Assembly: GCF_003419895.1 (NCBI RefSeq)
Contig: NZ_QPMM01000003.1
Location: 1-64,000 of the forward strand
Direction of reading: 5' to 3'
DNA from: Chitinophaga silvatica
GTDB lineage: Bacteria > Bacteroidota > Bacteroidia > Chitinophagales > Chitinophagaceae
DNA: 64,000 bases
Part shown: piece by piece, positions 14,001-20,793 of the stretch
Numbering within the stretch: position 1 is the first letter of the stretch
How the letters are laid out: each line of letters begins with the position of its first letter
Notes under the pieces: generated by a model
What the model saw: the letters and a program-made list of their open reading frames with translations, nothing else
What the model was told of the DNA's origin: nothing
Database searches by the model: none
Translations under genes and position numbers: made by a program

Positions 14001-16040
14001 TGGTGAAACAGTAACAGTAGATGTTTTGATATTATTACATCCAGCGCCTGATGGCAATCCGTTACACTCGGCATTAACATCTGTAGGACCAGTAGGTGAA
14101 ATGTTGCTACCATTCGTAGCATCAGGATCTGTAACATCAGCAGGGCGTAGGATACCAGAAGAAGTAATCAGATTACTGCCTGAAGGTAATGCAGTTATAG
14201 TACCTGTAATGGTAAAAGTAATAGTGGCATTATTAGCCAGGCTTAAAGTAGCAAAATATGCACTGCTGCCAATGCTGTCTTTCAATACAACCGCACCTGC
14301 AGCTGGCGAATTGCTTACGTTTACCAGTGTGAATTGTTGTGGAAAAGAAAATGAGAATACAGCGCCCCTGGCAGAATCCGGCCCATTATTTCTTACTGTG
14401 GTAGTATACGTGATAGTATTTCCGACGCAGGCAGTAGTAATGGAAGGTTGATTATTAACAACTTCAAGATCTGCCTGTCTTTCAATTATATTGAGTGTTT
14501 GTACAATAGGTGCGCTATAAATATATGCCCAGGTATCAAGGAAGCTATTATCCCCAAAGTTATTCGTATATATATGACCGTTAGTTATACTATTGATACC
14601 AGGATCGGCCGATGCATTAATTGGGGAAGAGGCGCCGGCAGGAGTACCTCCGGAGCCCACTAATAGTTGATCGTTCCAATACACAGTAGGATCCGGGGAG
14701 TTGGCGCCATTGATCCTGTTTATAATAATTCCATTTGCATTATTTTCAATATCGAGGTATGGAAAATGTACTTCACCGGAAAAAAGTTTTACTGTGAGTT
14801 TTACCTGTGTATTATTGATAACATCATTTCCAAATCCATCTTTTCCATCCCAAAACACAGCATTGTCACCCGCCGAAGCAGACCCAATAAGAGTTCTGTC
14901 TATCGGGTCGGTAGTACTTCCGTTGTTATTTATATCTATTTCTACTTTATAGCTTGCATTTTTATTGGCAGTAAAATGTATATATCCACCTGCTAAAGGA
15001 GGAGTACCTGAGTAACCTAAAGTTCCTTCCGGTCCGGTAAAATATACATTGGAAACAACAGGATTTACAGGAGTAGTCAGCAGCCAGGTGCTGGCAGTTG
15101 CTCCATTACTATAAATTGACGCATTAGCTGGTAATGTGAGTGAAGGAGTATTATAGAATAATTTGTGAGTAACGTTGGTTGCATCATCCGGGAGAGTTGG
15201 ATTTTGATAAGAGTATGTACCATTGTTGGTAACAACAGCATTCAGATCAACGCTTTTATAAATAGGTGCGCCGGTTGATTTATTTCTTACCCCTTTATTG
15301 TTTGCAAAAAATGCGAATAGAAATGGTTGTATTCCGTTGCTGGCAACAGTATACTGATACCCATCATTTGTAAGCACATTAAACTTACCATAAAAAGTAG
15401 CGGCAGCAGTACCTGCATTTCCAGTGAATACATTGATATAAGCTCTACCTGGTACCGAAACTCCGGCACTCCTAACTGTAATATCCCATGCAACGATTAA
15501 AGGTAGACTTTGTACAGCAGTTTGATTAGAGGTAGTCCAGTTGGCAGTTGCAGCTGGCGGGCTAAAACCATTACCCAGGGCGGTTGCACTGGTATTACAT
15601 GAAACAAATTCGATTGTCCATACTCCCGTTTCTGCAGCACCTACTAATCTGGAGTATGCATTATATCCACCAACTGCTAAAGCAGAAGGTCCTGCCAGTT
15701 CTTCTGTTCTGTTGTTTATACGCCCTACAGTTGTGGAGTTGCCAGTTGTATATGTATTACCATTAGGGGCGGTAATCAGCACAGTACCTGTTCCAATTCC
15801 CTGGGCGCTGGAACCCAGGTAGATTGTTTCACCGGCGACAGCATAAACAAACATTTTCCCGCGGTTATAGACGTTCCCAATGAGCGTACTGGTAGCTGTA
15901 CTGGAACTTGTAAGATAGGATCTATTGCCTGATGCCCCAACGGGATAAAGATCTTTACTTCCTTCAGCCAGACAATAATTAAACGACATCAACAGGCTAA
16001 ACAATAGCATGTTTGCTAAACGGGGGCAACTTAATTTCAT
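1..16040 (-). CDS. Giant secreted DUF11-repeat surface protein (partial, C-terminus beyond window)
   Basis: One frame runs without a stop from ATG at 16040 to the left edge: 5,346 complete codons, so the real protein is larger. Residues 1-25 form a signal peptide ending CLA. Residues about 26-520 are a unique N-terminal region. The first DUF11-like module begins near residue 520. Residues about 870-1110 hold three PKD/SprB-like units that each open with NAGPDQ. A cadherin-like Ig domain (PPVAVPDTF...) lies near 1258-1350. After that, DUF11 modules of about 115-120 residues follow one another to the edge; I count about 34 in all, each with a signature like AGDSITYTITVTNNGPS. The family is known from long bacterial cell-surface proteins. 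Role in adhesion, gliding or as a surface ruler is inference, and so is type IX export, because the C-terminal sorting domain is outside the window. The gene has its own promoter and follows the atp operon terminator. Confidence 0.93.
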   Translation of the reverse strand, partial: MKLSCPRLANMLLFSLLMSFNYCLAEGSKDLYPVGASGNRSYLTSSSTATSTLIGNVYNRGKMFVYAVAGETIYLGSSAQGIGTGTVLITAPNGNTYTTGNSTTVGRINNRTEELAGPSALAVGGYNAYSRLVGAAETGVWTIEFVSCNTSATALGNGFSPPAATANWTTSNQTAVQSLPLIVAWDITVRSAGVSVPGRAYINVFTGNAGTAAATFYGKFNVLTNDGYQYTVASNGIQPFLFAFFANNKGVRNKSTGAPIYKSVDLNAVVTNNGTYSYQNPTLPDDATNVTHKLFYNTPSLTLPANASIYSNGATASTWLLTTPVNPVVSNVYFTGPEGTLGYSGTPPLAGGYIHFTANKNASYKVEIDINNNGSTTDPIDRTLIGSASAGDNAVFWDGKDGFGNDVINNTQVKLTVKLFSGEVHFPYLDIENNANGIIINRINGANSPDPTVYWNDQLLVGSGGTPAGASSPINASADPGINSITNGHIYTNNFGDNSFLDTWAYIYSAPIVQTLNIIERQADLEVVNNQPSITTACVGNTITYTTTVRNNGPDSARGAVFSFSFPQQFTLVNVSNSPAAGAVVLKDSIGSSAYFATLSLANNATITFTITGTITALPSGSNLITSSGILRPADVTDPDATNGSNISPTGPTDVNAECNGLPSGAGCNNIKTSTVTVSPIIVNNTVSTPQILCSAGTPATLTGLQVSGSPTYLWQSSIVSATAGFTTAGGANNGKDYTPPLTSQTTWFRRVVVAGACSDTSAAVRVLINPPLLPGAIAANQSFCTSGDPQIFTEITAASGGNNTYSYKWQSSTDNVIFTTIAGATATSYDAPVVTQSTWYRRIVSSTGSGCTDAISDTLMVRIDAAPTTSNAGPDQFLCNVTTTTLAGNQPVVGTGSWSQITGPNTALIAAVNQYNSTISNLASGTYTFVWSIQNGICAASTDTVLIVIAPLPSVANAGPDQVLCNATTATLAANTPASGLGSWKQVSGPNTATFVDFTQPAATVQGLVPGVYTFVWGISTGYCPASTDTMVLTVNMLPTVANAGPDQTQYNSGVFTMNANTPASGTGVWSVASGNASISNPNSPTSVVTLNPNTTATLVWTITNGNCPPSTDTVILIFKQQADIQVTKVAAPGNTYKTGSLVSYTITVENGGPSAALGFTIQDNIPANITNPTWVSTTTGNGVTITPANGNGQSVNAQANIPFAAGNKIVITVQGMVASTAIGGDSVNNTATLVNSTAIPDPNTSNNVSSVSGIVPNNPPVAVPDTFTTPRDVTVTGNVILNDHDPENGTLTVTTTPVAGPTHGTVILNANGTFSYTPGPGYTGTDNFIYQVCDNQGACAQTTTTIFITPAIIDLTVVKTASPATAVAGQTLTYTITVTNNGPSTIQQAETFNVSDTIANGFIPQDYIASSGTYFGSNGNWTGVTLAPGQSATLTIPGTIIAGYTGSNVFNSVSATPPPGTTDPTPASNSITTPVNRAVQVTVQKTDNSASYVPGTNNTYTITINNAGPSDLTGASFIDSLPVGITSGNWSATTTNGAQIGANSGVGSINQPVNLPANSSIIITSTIIIPSGYNASLVNKAAVVVPSTYQNINPANNTATDIDTALPKYDVQINKTGPASIIAGTSISYHVTVSNNGPSDVKQALIQDIIPTAIENITWQVQASGSATSNVNSGSGPVVITAGLPAGSNNKLDITITGTCSSSAIGQFTNTASVQITGQPIITSNQVNTVVINKTGLTVIKQSIPEGIVKAGNPIQYTITILNNGPSDATGVQLLDTIASIINNVTWTVAASGGANITGVNTGSGRIIGSVADIPAGDGNIVTITVNGTVDADGSGNLKNTAIATIPGVVTANGSNIINILNAPNLQISKTGPTQAIAGSGIDYTILVTNSGPSNAHNVQISDILSVSLSNVSWSAAASGGATISNGMNGTGNTLNITGDIPAGENSKIVIQIHATIASAANGTIKNSATVQLTNQTPVTSNEVSTTITNQPGITISKIAPAISLAGGRLRYTIQVTNHGPSDASGIIVTDTIPAQFIKSTSTAAAKGNASVISSGITNGIFKLVANIPAGDSNVITILLGGLIDPAYTGQVLNQAFVSTADSIVIPSPLVSTIINSDSKIQIVKSAPDTVIAGQQITYQLKVSNLGLSDAKQLLINDQLSNSLINSSWTATSTGNAGIVSGVTGSGNAVSVTGNIPAGANNTITITVTGTVSPTYTGKLSNVATGSITGKHLITSDTVVSNVINKSSLQIIKGGSQSVSAGGDLLYTLEVSNNGPSTASNVNITDIIPAVITAGTWTAVTSGGAAITSGGSGAGSNVLVIANIPTGGVVRVTINGKIPSSATGSILNTATAQTQGSTVSTTFKTNILVTPKLNISKSGPATINAGEKITYQLVVSDFGQSDAEGITIQDTVPSQLTNVSWTATGSSNAKVLSGSSGQGTNVLVTGTIPAGTDNHIFITVTGTVAPGYTGTLNNQAITYTQAGDTVKSEAVITTVNSRPSLQLVKSAPDTLAAGSKINYTIVITNNGPSDASAFTLSDIVPALVTNSSWTASSQGNASVNNSSGTGNNVNISGSIKAGTGNSITVNIQGATDPAATGTLLNTAVATINGDTAAVSNTTQTYLVSKSALLISKTGPAIQPAGGNISWIITASNNGPSTANGVLIQDTIPALITNSSWTAINNGTAQITSGNSGTGNIISVGGNIPVGATNNIQVTVTGKLAASALPGTIINTAFASAVNQPTVSDTAVTTVKVKPGLEIVKSGPSAIRAGDMISYTIVITNHGPSDVVNATIVDSLNPAILHPHWIATVSGNASVSKTEDSSAINITGNVGAADSNKILITVTGIVDPTYAENSLVNIASVTPVGLPGLSSEVTSTVSKAADLQIVKSGPAKAIAGETITYSISVTNAGPSVANGISITDIMPAELTNVQWSATAKGQGATVSSNSGTGNIQVTADLPAGNASIDFTVTAKIPANTSPFDMVNTATATPPSDVVDNTPASASVTTTIEKAADLVIVKSGPADLKKGQDISWQLVVTNRGLSDANNILIEDTIPNFVKISSVVATVQGVASAQSPVINGNDIQITGDINAGAGNAILVTIQGRVSTEVPANSLTNTAIVSPAADTRETSPANNTSSITTKLNTDVGIQISKSGPATVNVGDSINYEITVSNSGFSAATGVMIDDIVPAGITGVNWVASTNGDLQITSADSVGNTNNIHLEANIGASNSGTITIKIRGLVSSSVGGTITNTASATYGGVKKSIVVTTVDRSVHLQVNKTAPATINAGQQITYVVKVTNAGPAAALKAKITDILPPILNPSWTATATSGASVSPANGTDPNILLLADIPVSTDTITLVVHGTVDPTFSGALTNIVKVKADTNIVNTGDAGVTVVTNVVSKAGINIQKVGPSIVKAGSEINYKLILTNNGPSAATSVKVEDQLPVEILNSTWTATAADGASIIGLQSGSGNPATAVGLPVGGTVVIDIKGTTDPAANTTISNVATGSNNGEDLVSNVLNTQIVNKPSIAIQKSGPASIAAGGLISYQLKISNSGPSTATGANISDIIPVDIENVVWSATAVGSATINGGNIVNRSGNVIMQATIPAGEANYIQVVVNGRVSQAALPCKMVNKAEVVLPDGTRNEDSIVTTVNNVTGLRMVKSGPDTIAAGGTMSYTIDIYNDGPSDAVCIPVIDANPLLNGTWSATGIGAGEVCGGDVSNQTGTMFIGINLPAGNPNNSIHIVMSGQVDSSYTGQIENTAFAFPTYDVNNFITSNTVITEVVNKPIINLVKTGPGRAVAGGPISYNIVLTNNGPSLAQHLEVTDTLPVQLINTSWSATAEGTATIDGGNKQNQSGNINFFADVPGGTENRIVVTVTGTINPDFTGTITNIAGYKEQGKTNVQSTPVRTEVSAEPVIRFYKTGPDTIAAGTTITYTLHALNKGLSDAHEVEFTDTVPSLLQNVVWNAATTGGASIIGPSNGSGSIVKLTGSIPAKTGDILVTVTGEIPGSADTIVQNKATIGVKGNQLSDSVTTVIVNRTGVVFTKSGAQKAKSGDQISYTMDLVNSGPSALINARITDQIPASIQQTSWKISTMGLASVQSGTNLNGTGNLIAFNGNVPAGPGNVIHIQINGTIDPGFTGIITNTGIVTSADDSVYQSVATTIVSREAAIGISKSGPATAAAGEVISYQLNVTNVGPSTANNISITDQIPAILADVSWTATAIGNAKVIGNSSGSNYNLQVSGSIDAGAENGIQILISGKIPANANGSIKNVGFAQQEAEAKQSSDTIVTVIQNKPAITLSKLAPVQVNAGDSITYTIVARNIGSSDATAVNITDEIAASITGINWNATTTGTASIVGPNAGTGNHVNLIANIPAGESNVVRLIITGKVLSSAKDSIINQATAKVNDVVVSSNKTNTVVDTKSRLVIKKTGASQVTAGDTISYLITATNEGPSSASNIVITDVVPVAVSDVVWNATAIGSAGIVGASNGTGNNITISGSIDAGPGNKIQILIKGKVADTSTVTTITNTASIKQSGEEITGTSSVVTGVKITPDIKIVKSGPATVVAGDSITYRLKITNTGLSAAKGVVIADSVVASVTGVNWNTIAYGKSHIVGKSSGQGNVLFIADLLISIDDSVIVIINGLTSSNLTGSIDNRASAAFNNTVVQSNVVSTNVVNEAGLSITKVGDKEVVAGDSIHYLITVTNAGPSEARNVAITDDVPSSISGVSYSASNGAIGTGNHIAFTTDLAAGASLQIRVAGKVSSDATGELSNTASAQLPGERPVTSVAAVTTIAATSQITITKVGDKSVVAGDSIHYLITVTNAGPSEARNVAITDDVPSAISGVSYNASNGATGTGNHIAFTTDLAAGASLQIRVSGKVSSDATGELSNTASAQLPGERPVTSVAAVTTVTSSSQINITKVGDKQVVAGDSIHYLITVTNAGPSDAKNVAITDDVPSSISGVSYSASNGATDTGNHIAFTSDLAVGASIQIRVVGKVSSEASGELTNTASAQLPGSSPVTSVAAVTTVTSSSQISITKVGDKQVVAGDSIHYLITVTNAGPSEARNVAITDDVPSAISGVSYNASNGATGTGNHIAFTTDLAAGASIQIRVVGKVSSEATGELSNTASAQLPGERPVTSVAAVTTVTSSSQISITKVGDKQVVAGDSIHYLITVTNAGPSEARNVAITDDVPSSISGVSYSASNGATGTGNHIAFTTDLAVGASLQIRVTGKVSSEATGALSNTASAQLPGSSPVTSAAAVTTVTSSSQISITKVGDKQVVAGDSIHYLIIVTNAGPSEARNVAITDDVPSSISGVSYSATNGATGTGNHIAFTSDLAVGASIQIRVVG

Positions 16041-16246
16041 AAACTTGCAGGTAGATTGGGGATAATCTGCAGAACAGTCACAACTACAACGAAACACAGT
16101 TTCAAGTGCTACAAACTAAACTTTGGTTTCCGAATTAGTAAATAGAAAAATTCAGCTCTTAAATATTTCCAGACGGTACTCGTTGTGATGGAGAGAGGTT
16201 ACGAACGAAGAATAGTCATTGGGGATAGTTACAAATCTTATAGGTT

Positions 16247-16277
16247 CAAAAGTATAGCAAGAGCCTGATTCAACAAA
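16247..16277 (-). promoter_or_regulatory. Bacteroidota-type promoter of the giant DUF11 gene
   Basis: On the minus strand TTTG (16274-16277) is followed after 19 bp by TACTTTTG (16247-16254), a full match to the phylum consensus TTTG-N19-TAnnTTTG. It predicts a start near 16240 and a leader of about 200 nt. The leader contains the decamer TATCCCCAAT (minus-strand reading) twice, at 16218-16227 and 16055-16064, the second about 15 nt before the start codon. Together with the atpA terminator this accounts for the 362-bp gap 16041-16402. Confidence 0.75.
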
Positions 16278-16340
16278 ATAAAAGATAATAGATTTATTAT
16301 TGACAAGTGATAAATCTATAATATTAGGATTCCTAAAAAT

Positions 16341-16374
16341 ATAAAAGCCACTGCCAGAAGACAGCGGCTTTTAT
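16341..16374 (-). terminator. Terminator of the atp operon
   Basis: A 13-bp stem (16341-16353 with 16362-16374, one G-U pair in the minus-strand RNA) and an 8-nt loop lie 29 nt after the atpA stop. The 3' arm ends in a TTTTAT stretch. It separates the atp operon from the giant gene. Confidence 0.8.
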
Positions 16375-16402
16375 ATTATATTAAGCGATGTAATTACAGT
16401 GC

Positions 16403-17980
16403 TTATGCGAAGCGAGGCTTCAGTTCATTTGCCAAAGTAACCATTTTCTTGATACCATCTTCTGGTAAGTTACCCTTTTTGAATTCAGCAAGAACTTCTG
16501 GCAGGCGAACAGACATTTCATTTAAGAAAGCTTCTTCGAATGCGCGTACTTGTTTAACAGGAACATCACGTAACAGACCATTAGTACCCAGGTAGATGAT
16601 AGCAACTTGCTTTTCTACAGGGAACGGAGAGAACTGAGGTTGTTTCAGGATTTCCACGTTACGCTGACCTTTGTCGATAACGGCTTTAGTAGCAGCATCG
16701 AGATCACCACCGAATTTAGAGAATGCCTCCATTTCGCGGTATTGGGCCTGATCGAGTTTCAGGGTACCAGATACTTTTTTCATGGATTTGATCTGCGCGT
16801 TACCACCCACACGGCTTACAGAGATACCTACGTTGATCGCAGGGCGTACACCGGCGTTGAACAGGTTACCTTCCAGGAAGATCTGACCATCGGTGATGGA
16901 GATTACGTTCGTAGGAATGTAAGCAGATACGTCACTCGCCTGAGTTTCGATGATAGGTAAAGCGGTCAGGGAACCACCACCTTTCACCAGGTGCTTGATA
17001 GATTCCGGCAGGTCGTTCATCTGACGTGCGATTTCATCTTTGTTGATGATTTTCGCAGCACGCTCGAGTAAACGGCTATGCAGGTAGAATACGTCACCAG
17101 GGTAAGCCTCACGTCCAGGAGGGCGTTTCAGCAACAGGGAAACCTCACGGTAAGCAACTGCTTGTTTAGACAGATCATCATAAACGATCAAAGCAGGGCG
17201 ACCGCTATCGCGGAAGAACTCACCGATTGCAGCACCGGCAAATGGAGCGTAGAACTGCAAAGGAGCTGGATCAGAAGCGTTAGCAGCAACAATAGTAGTA
17301 TAAGCCATAGCACCTGCTTCCTGTAATGTTTTCATTACACCGGCAACAGTAGAAGCTTTTTGACCAACTGCTACATATATACAATAAACAGGTTTACCTG
17401 CATCGTAGAATTCTTTCTGGTTGATGATGGTATCGATACAGATAGCTGTTTTACCAGTCTGACGGTCACCGATTACCAACTCACGCTGACCACGGCCAAT
17501 AGGAATCATAGCGTCGATCGCTTTAACACCTGTTTGCAGTGGTTCTTTTACTGGTTCGCGGTACAATACCCCAGGAGCTTTACGCTCTAATGGCATTTCG
17601 TACAACTCACCTTTAATTGGGCCTTTACCATCGATAGCTTCACCCAAAGTATTTACAACACGTCCTACCAGTCCTTCGCCCACTTTAATGGAAGCGATTT
17701 GTTTGGTACGACGTACTTTATCACCTTCTTTAATACCTGTTGATTCACCCATCAATACCACACCTACGTTGTCTTCTTCCAGGTTCAATGCAATTGCTTT
17801 AACGCCATTGCTGAATTCAACTAGTTCACCGTAGGCAACATTTCCTAAACCGTAGATACGGGCAATACCATCACCCACCTGCAATACGGTACCTACCTCT
17901 TCGAGGTCGGCAGAAGCATTGAAGTTGCTTAACTGCTGGCGTAATATCGCCGAAATTTCATCTGGTTTAATATCAACCAT
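16403..17980 (-). CDS. atpA: F-type ATP synthase subunit alpha
   Basis: The 525-residue product is the alpha subunit of the F1 catalytic head, which alternates with beta and binds non-catalytic nucleotide. The P-loop GDRQTGKT lies near residue 170, and the N-terminal [17 protein letters not shown] is typical of the family. Length is normal. It is the last gene of the operon atpB-E-F-H-A. The 85-bp spacer from atpH is unusually long and structured. In many bacteria atpG follows directly; here a terminator follows and the next gene is the unrelated giant surface protein. The gamma subunit must therefore be encoded outside this window. Confidence 0.98.
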   Translation of the reverse strand: MVDIKPDEISAILRQQLSNFNASADLEEVGTVLQVGDGIARIYGLGNVAYGELVEFSNGVKAIALNLEEDNVGVVLMGESTGIKEGDKVRRTKQIASIKVGEGLVGRVVNTLGEAIDGKGPIKGELYEMPLERKAPGVLYREPVKEPLQTGVKAIDAMIPIGRGQRELVIGDRQTGKTAICIDTIINQKEFYDAGKPVYCIYVAVGQKASTVAGVMKTLQEAGAMAYTTIVAANASDPAPLQFYAPFAGAAIGEFFRDSGRPALIVYDDLSKQAVAYREVSLLLKRPPGREAYPGDVFYLHSRLLERAAKIINKDEIARQMNDLPESIKHLVKGGGSLTALPIIETQASDVSAYIPTNVISITDGQIFLEGNLFNAGVRPAINVGISVSRVGGNAQIKSMKKVSGTLKLDQAQYREMEAFSKFGGDLDAATKAVIDKGQRNVEILKQPQFSPFPVEKQVAIIYLGTNGLLRDVPVKQVRAFEEAFLNEMSVRLPEVLAEFKKGNLPEDGIKKMVTLANELKPRFA

Positions 17981-18002
17981 ATAATTATGATTTTAAAAAA
18001 AA

Positions 18003-18059
18003 GTCGTTAAAAAATTTAGAATAACGACAACAGCTTTGCGTGTACGCAGCGGCTGCTGT
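18003..18059 (-). other. Paired hairpins in the atpH-atpA spacer
   Basis: Two stem-loops fill the spacer: GTCGTTA/TAACGAC (18003-18009 with 18022-18028), and an interrupted stem ACAGC/GCTGT (18030-18034 with 18055-18059) enclosing TGCG-TGTA-CGCA (18037-18048). Neither is followed by a clear U-tract towards atpA. A role in mRNA processing or translation balance is conjecture. Confidence 0.45.
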
Positions 18060-18065
18060 ATTTAA

Positions 18066-18626
18066 TTAACGTAAATCAGATACGTAAATATTCTTAGAGA
18101 ATTGTTGTTTGATGTCTTTCAGATCACGAAGAACAGAAGCATCAATTAGCTGACCATTGGTTTCAAGAACAAAACCACCAATCAATTCAGGATCTACAGC
18201 TGATTCCAGTACAATTTCCTGGGTGCTCTGACTAGCCACTTTCTGACGAATAGCTTCCAGTGTAGCAGCATCCAGTGGAACTGCAGTAGTAACCTTAACT
18301 TTACTGATATTCTTCAACACCATATATTGGCGGGTGAACTCAGCAGTCATTTCATACAATGCACTTTCACGGCTTTTGCTAACCAGCAAATTAATGAAAG
18401 CGAATGTTGTATTGCTTAAGCGGCCTTCAAATACGGCAGCCAGTATTTTCTGCTTTTTATCAGCCTTGATGATAGGGCTTTTCAGCAAATTCACCAAGTC
18501 AGTACTGCTTTTCAATACCTGATGTAAGTACAGCATGTCGGTATTCACCGCTTCTAACTGGTTCAATTCCTGAGCCAGATCAATCAATGCTTTTGCATAC
18601 CTTGATGCTAAACGGGGATTCTGCAT
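18066..18626 (-). CDS. atpH: F-type ATP synthase subunit delta
   Basis: The 186-residue product is the delta (OSCP-like) subunit that ties the peripheral stalk to the top of the F1 head. The N-terminus MQNPRLASRYAKALIDLAQE carries the conserved RYAKAL pattern, and the C-terminal part (VDPELIGGFVLETNGQLIDAS) matches the family's conserved GG(F/I) segment. Length is normal. It lies 29 nt after atpF and is part of the same minus-strand operon. Confidence 0.96.
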   Translation of the reverse strand: MQNPRLASRYAKALIDLAQELNQLEAVNTDMLYLHQVLKSSTDLVNLLKSPIIKADKKQKILAAVFEGRLSNTTFAFINLLVSKSRESALYEMTAEFTRQYMVLKNISKVKVTTAVPLDAATLEAIRQKVASQSTQEIVLESAVDPELIGGFVLETNGQLIDASVLRDLKDIKQQFSKNIYVSDLR

Positions 18627-18655
18627 ATAAAAAAGCTTTTAGCTATCGCTGATTC

Positions 18656-19150
18656 TTAGTTCAATTTGATTTCTTCTGCCAGTTGTTTTACGTAACCTTC
18701 CTGTGCTGATTTATCAGACAATTCTTTTCTCAGTACCTTTTCTGCTACTTCGATTACGAGAGAACCAACCTGGTTTTTAACGTCTGTTAATGCAGCCATC
18801 TTTTGGTTTTCGATAGCAGCATACGCCTCACTGATGATTTTCTTAGCTTCAGCTTGTGCCTGAGTTTTAGCTTCGCCGATAATCATATCTTTCGCCTCTT
18901 TTGCCTCTTTCAGGATCTTGCTTCTTTCAGCCTTTGCTTCTGCAAGAACATGCTCATGTTCTGCTTTCATTTGTGCCATTTCCTCTTTTACTCTTTCTGC
19001 TGTAGCAATAGAGTCGGCAATTGAACCCTCTCTTTCTTTCAATGTGGAAAGAATTGGAGTCCATGCAAATTTTTTCAGGATCAGAAATACGATAATGAAA
19101 ATGATCAATGAAATAAGAAACAAGCCTAAAGCGGGTTGTAACAGATCCAT
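18656..19150 (-). CDS. atpF: F-type ATP synthase subunit b
   Basis: The 164-residue product is the peripheral-stalk b subunit. One N-terminal membrane helix (residues about 6-27, LGLFLISLIIFIIVFLIL) is followed by a long charged, alanine- and glutamate-rich coiled coil. This is the expected architecture and length. It lies 170 bp downstream of atpE, and the spacer contains a strong hairpin close to atpE. Confidence 0.96.
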   Translation of the reverse strand: MDLLQPALGLFLISLIIFIIVFLILKKFAWTPILSTLKEREGSIADSIATAERVKEEMAQMKAEHEHVLAEAKAERSKILKEAKEAKDMIIGEAKTQAQAEAKKIISEAYAAIENQKMAALTDVKNQVGSLVIEVAEKVLRKELSDKSAQEGYVKQLAEEIKLN

Positions 19151-19272
19151 ATTATTTGAATTTTGATATTTATTTAGATTGCTTGATTTTTTGATTGTGA
19201 AGACTCCCGAAATTTTTGATCTCGATTTATCATCTCAGCATCAAAAATCATCAAATCTCTTCATCTGAAGTA

Positions 19273-19309
19273 TTACTGCATCCTTTGCCCTGTGCGCAGG
19301 ATGCAGTAA
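19273..19309 (-). other. Perfect 12-bp hairpin between atpE and atpF
   Basis: TTACTGCATCCT (19273-19284) pairs exactly with AGGATGCAGTAA (19298-19309) around a 13-nt loop. In the minus-strand transcript it begins 11 nt after the atpE stop and is not followed by a U-tract, so it is unlikely to terminate fully. A position immediately 3' of the c-subunit gene fits an RNA-stabilising or processing hairpin that favours high atpE expression; this is inference. Confidence 0.7.
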
Positions 19310-19320
19310 AAAGTTTTGGC

Positions 19321-19605
<285 letters not shown>

Positions 19606-19613
19606 TTACTCTA

Positions 19614-20774
19614 TTAGTGATGGTGTGCCTCATCGTGGTGAGCACCTTCCATTGATTGGCCAATAAATACTGCAGTCAGGTTGGCAAAGATGAACGCCTG
19701 AATAAATGCTACCAGCAATTCCAACATCATCATCACAATGTTAAAACCAATAGTTACAGGCAGAAACAGGTAACCAATTACCGCGCTTATTGCTCCAAAT
19801 ATAAATACCAGAGATATAATACTCAGAATAATAATGTGACCCGCCATCATGTTGGCAAATAACCTGATCATCAATGATACTGGCTTGGTAAATACTCCGA
19901 TCAACTCTACCGGCGCCAGGATGAACTTCATCAGGAAAGGTACAGGAGGATTCAGAATATGTGCCCAGAAATGACGATTAGTAGATAACATGGTCACCAC
20001 AAAACTAATCAACGCCAAAGCAAATGTTACTGCCAGATTACCCGTTACGTTAGCTGATCCGGGAACCAGTCCTAACAGGTTGTTGATCAGAATAAAGAAG
20101 AATATAGTCAGGATAAATGGAGTGAATTTATCCGCTTTTTTACCAGGAATGTTCGGACGAACTACTTCATCACGAATAAATAAAATCACCGGCTCCAGCA
20201 AACTTTGTAACCCTTTAGGCGCTTTCTTAGCCCCACGGGTTTTGTATGCCTTAGCTACGCTGGTCATAATCAGAATCAGCAAGATAGCAGCGATAATCAT
20301 TGAAGTTATATTCTTAGTCATAGAGAAATCGTAAAATTTCTCCTCTATCGGATTATCATTGCCATCTACAGCGATGATAGTACCGGTAGGATATTTCGCA
20401 GGGTCTAAACCCTTCTCATGTACATAATGCTTATCTACCAAACGATACCCATCATAAGCTTCATGACCATGATGGAATTTGGAAGAAGAAAATACAGAAA
20501 GCCCGCGGGTAGGATTATAGATAATAATCGGTAACGGCATCGTTACATGATTCTCTCCCACGCTGAACAAATGCCAGTCGTGAGCATCCTTAACGTGGCC
20601 CAGAATAACTTCTTTTGCATCAAACTTAGGTTTCTCTTCTCCCTCTGCAGGAGTAGATTTCTCAACATTTGTTGCATGCGCCTCCTCTGCAAAGGAAAAA
20701 TTACTAATACCGTGAAGGCCTATAACCATCACAAGTGCTACCATTCTATGTTTTAACCAATTGAAAGAAATCAC
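19614..20774 (-). CDS. atpB: F-type ATP synthase subunit a
   Basis: The 386-residue product is the a subunit, which forms the ion half-channels against the c-ring. The core is recognisable by SLMIRLFANMMAGHII, which contains the essential arginine, and by the closing helix LLVAFIQAFIFANLTAVFIG. It has an N-terminal hydrophobic stretch (residues about 9-29) and about 130 extra residues before the first core helix. The family in Bacteroidota commonly has such a signal-like, periplasmic extension. The C-terminus is histidine-rich. It is the first gene of the operon, with a TATCTTTG box 20 bp upstream. Confidence 0.97.
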   Translation of the reverse strand: MISFNWLKHRMVALVMVIGLHGISNFSFAEEAHATNVEKSTPAEGEEKPKFDAKEVILGHVKDAHDWHLFSVGENHVTMPLPIIIYNPTRGLSVFSSSKFHHGHEAYDGYRLVDKHYVHEKGLDPAKYPTGTIIAVDGNDNPIEEKFYDFSMTKNITSMIIAAILLILIMTSVAKAYKTRGAKKAPKGLQSLLEPVILFIRDEVVRPNIPGKKADKFTPFILTIFFFILINNLLGLVPGSANVTGNLAVTFALALISFVVTMLSTNRHFWAHILNPPVPFLMKFILAPVELIGVFTKPVSLMIRLFANMMAGHIIILSIISLVFIFGAISAVIGYLFLPVTIGFNIVMMMLELLVAFIQAFIFANLTAVFIGQSMEGAHHDEAHHH

Positions 20775-20793
20775 CGTTTTCTGAAATTTTGCG

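Noticed and set aside
15287..15493. Minus-strand frame of 68 residues near the 5' end of the giant gene.
   Set aside because: It is an alternative frame inside the N-terminal region of the giant gene, whose own frame is continuous there.
1..15800. Many plus-strand reading frames of 60-158 residues across the giant gene.
   Set aside because: They repeat with the same 354-bp period as the minus-strand gene, have no start context or family features, and are shadows of the repetitive coding strand.
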